Below, piece by piece: positions 58,143-64,000 of a stretch of 64,000 nucleotides of DNA. Source of the DNA: Rhodovulum sp. (GTDB taxonomy: Bacteria > Pseudomonadota > Alphaproteobacteria > Rhodobacterales > Rhodobacteraceae). Numbering within the stretch: the stretch's first letter is position 1; every line of letters begins with the position of its first letter. Under the pieces are notes generated by a model. The model was not told where the DNA came from and searched no databases. It was given only the letters and a program-made list of their open reading frames with translations. The translations under genes were made by a program, and so were the position numbers. Where the stretch lies: contig JACKKC010000011.1 of the NCBI GenBank assembly GCA_020637615.1, forward strand, positions 20,107 to 84,106. The letters are read 5' to 3'.

Positions 58143-59093
58143 TCACAGCAGTTTGTGACCGCGGCGCCGGAACTTGCGGACATCTGTCGAATTCGGAAAT
58201 CGGAAGTAGCCAGCCTTCGACCAGTCGAGCGGGGTTCCCTGAGCGACGCCGGTCCGGAGGTCGCGAAGAACCTCGATGAAGAGCCGAGCGCCGGCACGCT
58301 TCGTTCCTCGGATCACCCGATCAAGCGAGTCCGATGCCCGAATTGGAAACGCCTGCGTCGCCAGAATGTCCCCGGCATCGAGCTTCTCGACCATGCGGTG
58401 TACGGTGATGGTCACCTCAGGTTCGCCACGAACCATCTGCCAGAAGCACGGAAGCATGCCGCGATACGTCGGCAAGCGGCCGGAGTGGACGTTTATGCAA
58501 CCTAAGGGCGCCAGTTCCAGGAGATCGCTCGAAAAGATCTCCGGGCCTGCGACGGATGCGATCAGGTCCGGACGAAGGCTGCGAACGCGATCAAGATAGG
58601 CCCTGTCGTTGACCGATTCCGTCTCAAGCACCGTCACGCCGTGCTCGTCCGCCAGGGACGCGATTGTGGAGCGGCTCACCTTCGCCTTGACGAAACGTAC
58701 CCCCTGGAAAAACGTCCCGAACCAGCCGTAGAATCGCATCATGCGAAGCAATGTGTGCTGTAGTGGTTCGTGGAATGCCCGGTCGATCGTCATTCCGCAT
58801 ACCTCGATCTCCCCGCAAGGGAATTCGTCGAAGAAGACTCTAAAGAACTCGATCACGTAGAGCGGGTCATCTTCGGTGATGATGACGACGCGGAGCCTGC
58901 GCCTTCCGTCGGTAGATTCAAGCGGAGTGATCGGAACGTCATGGTCGCTTTCGAAGGCGACCGATTCGTTGGCGTCGTCGTAGGCGAACGGATTGCCTGA
59001 CGAGCCGTCGCTGCCGGCCCGAGTAGGCTGAACCTGGGCAAGATCCGTTGACAGTGACAAATAGGCAAGCACCGCCAATAGTCTTCCCAGCAT
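58143..59093 (-). CDS. Formyltransferase-like protein with unusual N-terminus
   Basis: The recognisable domain runs from about residue 70: RLRVVIITEDDPLYVIEFFR, then GLxN-type blocks ending LAPLGCINVHSGRLPTYRGM, a Formyl_trans_N active-site segment with His and Asn, and VEKLDAGDILATQAFPIRAS with the catalytic Asp. Such enzymes transfer formyl groups to amino sugars or amino acids with 10-formyl-THF. The first 65 residues (MLGRLLAVLAYLSLSTDLAQ...) look like a hydrophobic leader plus linker not found in cytosolic formyltransferases. The true start may be internal, or the N-terminus may be a fusion. Codon use is less GC-rich than in the operon, suggesting lateral transfer. Confidence 0.65.
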   Translation of the reverse strand: MLGRLLAVLAYLSLSTDLAQVQPTRAGSDGSSGNPFAYDDANESVAFESDHDVPITPLESTDGRRRLRVVIITEDDPLYVIEFFRVFFDEFPCGEIEVCGMTIDRAFHEPLQHTLLRMMRFYGWFGTFFQGVRFVKAKVSRSTIASLADEHGVTVLETESVNDRAYLDRVRSLRPDLIASVAGPEIFSSDLLELAPLGCINVHSGRLPTYRGMLPCFWQMVRGEPEVTITVHRMVEKLDAGDILATQAFPIRASDSLDRVIRGTKRAGARLFIEVLRDLRTGVAQGTPLDWSKAGYFRFPNSTDVRKFRRRGHKLL

Positions 59094-59334
59094 AGCGGAC
59101 CTCCTGTTGCTCGCCTGGGTCAAGTTAACCGAATGCAGTTAGCACATTCCGTTATTCATCGTTCAGCATCAAGATGGAAGAGGCCGGATTTCAGATTGGC
59201 GTGCCACAGAGAATTTGCTCGCAATGGGTTGACTTGTCGCTACGGCCACACGCGGAAGGCAACCCCAGATGAATTGGAGCGAACCCGGTGTCCCGCTACT
59301 GGTCTGCCCCATTTGGTGGCCCGGTTCAAATCTA

Positions 59335-59470
59335 ATGCATTATGGGCTTTGCGGCCAAGTTTGACGGCTCGCCCGGCCAGAGCAGTGCTTCCGGCGCCGG
59401 CGGCTTGTGGCCGAGACTCGAGTGCGGGCGTTGCGTATTGTACACTGCAGATCGGGATTGGCGCACGAAC
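59335..59470 (-). pseudogene. IS3/IS481-type transposase C-terminal fragment
   Basis: The segment reads VYNTQRPHSSLGHKPPAPEA then LLWPGEPSNLAAKPIMH and stops, the standard C-terminus of integrase-core transposases (YNTxRPHSSLGYRPPAPE). The catalytic domain is absent, and the sequence upstream on this strand belongs to an unrelated reading frame. It marks the end of a lost element. Its terminal flank contains GGTTCAAATCTAATGCATTA, a probable remnant of the IS end. Confidence 0.75.
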
Positions 59471-59473
59471 TGC

Positions 59474-59956
59474 CTAGGCCATTCCAAAATCGCGCTTGGT
59501 GTAGATACGCCCGTCATGCTCGATGCGGTGAAATCCCTCAGGGTTGTCGGGGCCGCTGTAATTGCCTCCAAATGTGCGAAGGGCTTCCACCGCCAGGATC
59601 ATTGCCTGTCGTCGCTCCTCCTCTCCGCTGAAATGGTACGGACCGACTCCATGGCGCTCGGCATGGACACTGCTGCCGAACGTGCGGAACCGCACCGAAA
59701 TGTAGTCCTTGCCACGCTCATCTCGGCGGGGTTCCGTTGTCGTTTCGAAGGGGATGACGTTTCCCTTCCACACTAGTCGGAAAACGCGCCCTCTAGTGAA
59801 AAGTACTTCGCCAACTCTCTGCAGCCAGACGTCACGAGACTCATCGACAACCATCTTGGTGTCGCCGCTTGGTCCCTTTGAGATCGCAGCTTTTATTTGG
59901 AACATCAGCGCACTGCCCTCAGATCGCTTCCAGCCTCCTCTGTTCAATACTTCCAT
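59474..59956 (-). CDS. Hypothetical protein of unknown family
   Basis: The frame of up to 160 residues (likely start at the internal MFQIKAAISKGPSGDTKMVV) reads as a genuine protein: VWLQRVGEVLFTRGRVFRLV, WKGNVIPFETTTEPRRDERG, KDYISVRFRTFGSSVHAERH and FSGEEERRQAMILAVEALRT, ending GRIYTKRDFGMA. Composition is mixed charged and hydrophobic with no membrane segment or signal. No known domain is recognised. The region is less GC-rich than the operons, and the gene is squeezed between a transposase fragment and the IS91 unit, pointing to mobile cargo. It could belong to a defence, regulatory or metabolic accessory function; nothing more can be claimed. Confidence 0.5.
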   Translation of the reverse strand: MEVLNRGGWKRSEGSALMFQIKAAISKGPSGDTKMVVDESRDVWLQRVGEVLFTRGRVFRLVWKGNVIPFETTTEPRRDERGKDYISVRFRTFGSSVHAERHGVGPYHFSGEEERRQAMILAVEALRTFGGNYSGPDNPEGFHRIEHDGRIYTKRDFGMA

Positions 59957-60200
59957 CCGGGCCTATGATGCCCCGGCATCCCATATCGCTTCCCTCTGCG
60001 GTACGGCCAACGTCCACAGAGCACACCACACTCAGGACTCAAAGAAGCCGGTTAGCAATGAGTTAAAGCGGTTCCCGAGCGTTGTGAATCGTGAGGGGAT
60101 TGAACGAGGCCGCTGCGCGGCAGGGTGAGGGCTTCGCCGTCGGTGCTCCTGACTGGAATGATCGGGTTGCTGAGACCCCCTTCCAGACAGGAGCTTTCCG

Positions 60201-61088
60201 ATGGCCGAGACCAGCCCTCTTCGCCGCCGCATGATCGAGGACATGACGGTCCGCAACCTCTCGCCGGCGACGCAGCGATCCTGTGTCCACGCGGTGTCGA
60301 AGTTCAGCCGGTTTTTCGGCCGCTCCCCCGAGACGCTGACGCTGGAGGACGTGCGCACCTGCCAGGTCCACCTGGCGTCGAAGGGCGTGGCCTGGGCGAG
60401 CCTCAACCAGACGGCGGCGGCGCTGCGGTTCTTCTGCGGCGTGACGTTGGGGATGGCGGAGATCCCGGAGCGGATCGCCTACGCCCGTGAGCCGCGGCGG
60501 TTGCCGGTGGTGCTGAGCGCCGACGAGGTGGTGCGCCTCCTCGAGGCCGTGCCGAGTTTGAAGGCGCGCGCCGCGCTGACGACCGCCTACGCGGCCGGGC
60601 TGCGCGTGTCGGAGGTCACGGGCCTCAAGGTCGCCGACATCGTGCCGGAGGCGCGTCTTCGACACGACGACAGCGACCGGATGATGATCCGCATCGAGCA
60701 CGGCAAGGGCGGCAAGGAACGCTATGTGATGCTGTCGGCGCAGTTGCTGGCGATCCTGCGCACCTACTGGCGGCTGGCGCGTCCCGGACCCTGGCTGTTT
60801 CCCGGGCGCGACGCGACCCGGCCGATCGAGCCGACGACGCTCCACGCGGCCTGCCGGTCGGCGCGGGCGGCAGCGGGAATCGGCAAGAAGGTGACCGTCC
60901 ATATCCTGCGGCACAGCTTCGCCACCCATCTGCTGGAGAGCGGCGTCGACATCCGGGTGATCCAGGTGCTGCCGGGGCACGCGCACCTGTCGACGACGGC
61001 GCGCTACACCCATGTCTCGCAGGGTCTCATCGGCCGGACGGCGAGCCCGCTGGAGAAGCTACGGCTCGAGGTGGTGCCGCCGGCCTGA
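60201..61088 (+). CDS. Tyrosine recombinase of the IS91-type unit
   Basis: The 295-residue protein (MAETSPLRRRMIEDMTVRNL) has an N-terminal SAM-like DNA-binding domain (PATQRSCVHAVSKFSRFFGR) and a complete catalytic domain. Arg is in YAAGLRVSEVTGLK near residue 137, Lys in HGKGGKERYVML, His-x-x-Arg in HILRHSFATHLL, His in LPGHAHLSTTARYTH and the nucleophile Tyr at the end of that segment. Similar integrases are regularly paired with IS91-family transposases and are believed to assist resolution. The usual LLGH motif is LPGH here. The gene ends 12 bp before the transposase start. Confidence 0.9.
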   Translation: MAETSPLRRRMIEDMTVRNLSPATQRSCVHAVSKFSRFFGRSPETLTLEDVRTCQVHLASKGVAWASLNQTAAALRFFCGVTLGMAEIPERIAYAREPRRLPVVLSADEVVRLLEAVPSLKARAALTTAYAAGLRVSEVTGLKVADIVPEARLRHDDSDRMMIRIEHGKGGKERYVMLSAQLLAILRTYWRLARPGPWLFPGRDATRPIEPTTLHAACRSARAAAGIGKKVTVHILRHSFATHLLESGVDIRVIQVLPGHAHLSTTARYTHVSQGLIGRTASPLEKLRLEVVPPA

Positions 61089-61100
61089 GGCGGCGCCGCC

Positions 61101-62294
61101 ATGGCTGGCGGCCTCGAGGTGGCGGACGTCTTCCGCCGCCATGGTCCCGCGTTCCGAGCGACCCGCGCCGAGCATCTCGACCGCGACCAGCGCCGGGTGA
61201 TGGGCGCGATCGAGGCCTGTCGCACCGCCGCGCCCGGCGGGCACGTCCGACGCTGCGCCGACTGCGGCCACGCGGCGATCGCCTACAACTCCTGCCGCAA
61301 CCGTCACTGCCCGAAGTGCCAGGGAGCGGCGCGGGCGGCCTGGGTGGCGGCGCGGCGGGCGGAGCTGCTGCCGGTTCCCTACTTCCACGTCGTCCTCACG
61401 CTGCCGGCCCCGGTCGGGGCGATCGCCTTCCAGAACAAGGCGGCGGTCTACGCCATCCTGTTCCGCGCCGCCGCCGAGACGCTGCGTGTCATCGCGGCCG
61501 ACCCGCGCCACCTCGGCGCCGAGATCGGTGGCGTCGCCGTGCTGCATACCTGGGGCCAGGCGATGCAGCACCATCCCCATGTCCACTGCATCGTACCGGG
61601 GGGCGGGCTCTCGCCCGATCGCACGCATTGGGTTGCCTGTCCCCTAGGGTTCTTCCTGTCGGTCAAGGTGCTCGGGCGACTGTTCCGGCGGCTCTTTCTC
61701 GAACGCCTCGCCGCCGCCTTCGCCAACGGCGACCTGCGCTTCTCCGGCGAGATCGCTCCGCTCACCGAGCCAGGCGCCTTTACCGCCCACTGCGCCGCGC
61801 TGCGCCGGATCGACTGGGGGGTCTATTCCAAGCCGCCGTTCGGTGGCCCCGAGCAGGTGCTGGCCTATCTCGGCCGCTACACCCATCGCGTCGCCATCGC
61901 CAACAGCCGGCTCGTCGCCATCACCGACGACGCCGTCAGCTTCCGCTGGAAGGACTACCGTCACGAGGGTCGTCGTAAGGTCATGACGCTCGAGCCGGCC
62001 GAGTTCATGCGCCGGTTCCTCCTGCATGTCCTGCCCCCCGGCTTCCATCGCATCCGCCACTTCGGCTTCCTCGCCAATGGCCATCGCGCGGCTCGACTCG
62101 CGCTCTGTCGACAGCTGCTGGTCCAACCCGCCGCGGGTCGCCAGGGCAAGCGCGACGCCGGGCCCGATAACCGCCGCTGCGCCGCGCCTCGTCAGCCGGA
62201 ACTCGACGTCTGCCCCTGCTGCGGCAGCCTCGCGCTGATCCTCTCGACGCTGCCCCGCGCGCCTCCCCACTCGGCGCCGGTCACCCGCCGATGA
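61101..62294 (+). CDS. IS91-family rolling-circle transposase
   Basis: The 397-residue protein begins MAGGLEVADVFRRHGPAFRA and has the N-terminal zinc-binding segment CADCGHAAIAYNSCRNRHCP then KCQGAARAAWVAAR. The HUH motif is MQHHPHVHCIVPGGGLS near residue 155. The two-tyrosine region is VLAYLGRYTHRVAIANSRL, followed by VSFRWKDYRHEGRRKVMTL and FMRRFLLHVLPPGFHRIRHF. These are diagnostic for IS91/ISCR transposases. The C-terminal zinc-like CPCCGSL is intact. It is likely active, and such elements can mobilise adjacent DNA by one-ended transposition. Confidence 0.92.
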   Translation: MAGGLEVADVFRRHGPAFRATRAEHLDRDQRRVMGAIEACRTAAPGGHVRRCADCGHAAIAYNSCRNRHCPKCQGAARAAWVAARRAELLPVPYFHVVLTLPAPVGAIAFQNKAAVYAILFRAAAETLRVIAADPRHLGAEIGGVAVLHTWGQAMQHHPHVHCIVPGGGLSPDRTHWVACPLGFFLSVKVLGRLFRRLFLERLAAAFANGDLRFSGEIAPLTEPGAFTAHCAALRRIDWGVYSKPPFGGPEQVLAYLGRYTHRVAIANSRLVAITDDAVSFRWKDYRHEGRRKVMTLEPAEFMRRFLLHVLPPGFHRIRHFGFLANGHRAARLALCRQLLVQPAAGRQGKRDAGPDNRRCAAPRQPELDVCPCCGSLALILSTLPRAPPHSAPVTRR

Positions 62295-62700
62295 TCGCGG
62301 TTTCGATCGTCTCCGGCATGCTGACGGCGCCCGTGCTTGCGGTCCGCGCCAAGAAAGGCGCGCGTGCCGTCCGGACGGCACGCCCGAGAGCCGTCGACCA
62401 TCGTCCTCCCGGTGACGTCGGGCGGCCGCCCTACGCTGACCGCCGCCCAGACGTCACGAGAGCCGCCTACAATGTGGGTGCCGTGCCACGTCGGATCGCC
62501 GACAGCCATCGCTGTGGCAGCCAAAGCTCCGAGACACTCCACCCATGGCGCGAGACCACCGCGGCTTCGCTCAATCCGGCTTCTATGAGGCGCCACCCAC
62601 CATCGCGCTCGCCGCCAATGTCATCCCGCGCCTCACAGAACCCTCCAGATTCCCAGATGGATGGTGACGTGATTCCCTGCGGTCGAGGCGGATATGGCGG
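62295..62700. other. Non-coding 3' region of the IS91 unit with palindrome
   Basis: No gene is supported. A perfect 22-base palindrome (arms GCGTGCCGTCC and GGACGGCACGC, 62362-62383) could be a terminator or part of the rolling-circle terminus. The remainder to the IS630 fragment at 62701 shows no motif. Confidence 0.5.
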
Positions 62701-62706
62701 TCACAC

Positions 62707-63081
62707 ATGGGCAAGACCCATCCGATAGAGCTTCGCACGCTCGTCGTGGCGTTCGTCGATGAGGGTCATGGGCATCGCGAGGCGGCGCAGCGTTTCGGCG
62801 TCGGGGTGTCGTCGGTCATTCGCTGGGACGCGGCGCGCCGCGCCGAAGCCGCAGGGCGGCGACATGCGGTCCCGACGCCTCGAGGCGCGCGGCGCCGAGG
62901 TGATGGCGGCCTTCGAGGAAGAGCGCGACCAGACGCTGGTGGAGTCGTGCGGGCGGCTGGCGGCGCGCGGGATCGCCACGTCCAAGTCCGCGCTGTCGCG
63001 GTTCTTTCAGCGACGCGGGATCACGTGGAAAAGAAGACCGGCCACGCGGTCGAGCAGGACCGCCCGGACATCTTGAACGGG
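62707..63081 (+). pseudogene. IS630 transposase fragment, type 3 (cut by IS256)
   Basis: The frame starts MGKTHPIELRTLVVAFVDEG with the helix-turn-helix GHREAAQRFGVGVSSVIRWD. A frameshift follows near 62860, after which RRLEARGAEVMAAFEEERDQ and LAARGIATSKSALSRFFQRR continue in another frame. A further frame change leads to KKTGHAVEQDRPDIL. The sequence ends exactly at the IS256 terminus (63082), so the catalytic domain is gone. It is related to but distinct from the two IS630 types near 12-25 kb. Inactive relic. Confidence 0.8.
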
Positions 63082-63424
63082 GAGTGTCAGGAACTCTGTG
63101 TATTCGCCGCCGGTCCGGTTCCAATCTGACCGCCCTCAACCACCCAACGACGAGAAGCGATCCTCAAACATTATGGCGAACTGGTTTACCGCTGTCAGCC
63201 ACCCTCTGACGGTTCTCGAAGTTTTCTCGTGCCCCGGTTCGCGAGGTAGATCAGCTTCTCGGCGGCATCCTCGGACGGGAACGAACCGCGCGTCTTGATC
63301 GATTTCCGGATCACGCGGTTGAGGCTTTCCACGGCGTTCGTCGTGTGGATCACCCTGCGGATTTCCGGGCTGAAGGCGAAGAACGGGATCACCTCCTGCC
63401 AGGCCCGGCGCCAGGCCTGGGCGT
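63082..63424 (-). pseudogene. IS256 transposase C-terminal fragment, copy 2 (inverted)
   Basis: From the terminus GAGTGTCAGGAACTCTGTGT at 63082, the fragment carries the last third of the same IS256 type as at 13666-15012, but in opposite orientation. EVIPFFAFSPEIRRVIHTTN and AVESLNRVIRKSIKTRGSFP retain the catalytic Glu. One G is missing in a run (CCGGGG instead of five G), shifting the end of the frame. It is truncated after the codons for QAW at about 63424, where IS66 sequence follows. Non-functional. Confidence 0.85.
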
Positions 63425-63432
63425 CTCGGGGA

Positions 63433-63712
63433 TCATGCCTGCTCCAGTGCCTGCACCAGCCGGCACAAGGTATCGGGGTCGATGTCGGGATCGACCCGCA
63501 GCCGACGGCCGCCGACCAGCGTCACCTCAACCGCCTTCGGCCGACGCCTCACCCTCGGCGCCGCCTGCCGGGTCGACGCCTCGCTCACCTCCACCGGCAG
63601 AAAGACCATCGGCGCCTCCGCAAATACCGTTGCGGCGGCATCCCTGAACAGCCGCCGCCAGGCATAGAGCTGCTGCGGACAGAGATCATACCGCCGCGCC
63701 ACCGACGCCATT
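63433..63712 (-). pseudogene. IS66-family TnpA fragment
   Basis: The readable protein is VARRYDLCPQQLYAWRRLFR (end of the helix-turn-helix), VFLPVEVSEASTRQAAP and KAVEVTLVGGRRLRVDPDID then PDTLCRLVQALEQA. This is the C-terminal two thirds of IS66 OrfA/TnpA. The N-terminal part is missing at 63712, where unrelated sequence begins, and tnpB/tnpC are absent. Its 3' side meets the IS256 fragment. It is another truncated member of the right-edge IS cluster. Confidence 0.8.
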
Positions 63713-64000
63713 ATGCACAATGGCCGGGGCGGGCGAGCCCGCATGGCTGGCTGCATGGCGGCGGGGCGAGACAGCGCCCCCAGCCTTGGCGCAGCCGCCG
63801 CTACAGCCGCAGGCCAGGGTGTACCTGGGGACAGCGGCAGCGATACCCACACGGGGCCTGTGCCGCCAGCACGCCGGGGCGGTCGCTGGGATACCGGGTT
63901 TCAGGAGCCGGAGCCTTGGCCCTTCGACGGGTGCAAGCGGCGCGAACCCGTGCTGGACTTGGACCGGAACCCGCCCCGCGTGGTCAGGTCTGTCGGTTGC
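63713..64000 (+). CDS. Open frame running off the right edge, unknown
   Basis: A plus-strand frame from the ATG at 63713 (MHNGRGGRARMAGCMAAGRD) stays open for 96 codons to the window end. It is rich in Gly, Ala and Arg, then becomes more protein-like: RRGGRWDTGFQEPEPWPFDG and CKRREPVLDLDRNPPRVVRS. No ribosome-binding site is evident and no family is recognised. It begins exactly where the IS66 homology ends, so its start may be artificial and it may be the 3' part of an interrupted gene. Treat as tentative. Confidence 0.35.
   Translation, partial: MHNGRGGRARMAGCMAAGRDSAPSLGAAAATAAGQGVPGDSGSDTHTGPVPPARRGGRWDTGFQEPEPWPFDGCKRREPVLDLDRNPPRVVRSVGC

Larger units (their letters stand above)
60110..62600 (+). 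mobile_element. IS91-family element with tyrosine recombinase (approximate ends)
   Basis: A tyrosine recombinase gene and a Y2/HUH transposase gene in this order form the known two-gene IS91-type unit that moves by rolling-circle transposition. The ends are not marked by inverted repeats in this family, so the boundaries given are estimates: the GC-rich segment before the first gene and the transition after about 62595. The region 62295-62600 is non-coding and contains a perfect 22-base palindrome. Confidence 0.65.

Noticed and set aside
59825..62460. 15-bp repeat CCAGACGTCACGAGA at about 59825 and 62446
   Set aside because: A single match of this length is expected by chance in a window of this size and GC content; no structural context supports an att site.

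Overview
The window reads as accessory DNA of a high-GC alphaproteobacterium, most likely a Rhodobacterales relative (inference from gene content, codon use and the IS families; no rRNA or housekeeping marker is present to prove it). It mixes catabolic and transport operons with a dense patch of insertion sequences, as expected for a megaplasmid, chromid or genomic island. One tRNA-Val(UAC) gene is present.

Layout. 1-2851: a small regulatory/enzyme group (VOC protein, TetR, YCII-like and RibD/DHFR-like proteins on the minus strand, HxlR regulator divergent). 3113-4024: DapA-family lyase/aldolase. 4405-11772: complete lactate-utilisation locus (dld, lldP, lutABC on the minus strand) with a divergent FadR-type GntR regulator and nested inverted repeats between them. 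11865-25561: an IS graveyard with two IS630 types (two copies each), IS256, IS21, two IS3 elements and an intact-looking IS5/IS1031-type element. Inside it lie a lower-GC cargo pair, a 2OG-Fe(II) oxygenase and a secreted repeat-rich beta-solenoid gene cut by an IS3 end, and the tRNA. 25561-33401: sugar ABC transporter (one permease frameshifted), AraC regulator and GH3 beta-glucosidase. 33791-35953: TonB-dependent receptor. 36157-39320: polar amino-acid ABC permeases and binding protein without an ATPase, plus a divergent binding-protein-like gene lacking a signal peptide.

39868-56245 is the most interesting unit: a tightly packed, same-strand operon of 17 genes. In order it encodes a small unknown protein, a TauABC-like importer, a cupin, a Rieske non-heme iron oxygenase, an SDR, an alpha/beta hydrolase, a VOC (extradiol-type) protein, an SDR with a changed active site, a TPP enzyme, an aspartate-dehydrogenase-like protein, an aldehyde dehydrogenase, an adrenodoxin-reductase-like flavoprotein, a flavodoxin, a pentapeptide-repeat protein, an FAD monooxygenase and a Tat-exported metallo-beta-lactamase-fold protein. 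It looks like a complete uptake-hydroxylation-ring cleavage-side chain pathway for an unidentified cyclic, perhaps nitrogen-containing, compound. Electrons for the Rieske enzyme apparently come through a flavodoxin rather than a ferredoxin. Bacterioferritin-associated ferredoxin and bacterioferritin follow, then a convergent IclR regulator.

58143-64000: a formyltransferase-like gene with an odd N-terminus, an unknown gene, an IS91-type unit (tyrosine recombinase plus Y2 transposase), and further truncated IS630, IS256 and IS66 pieces up to the right edge.
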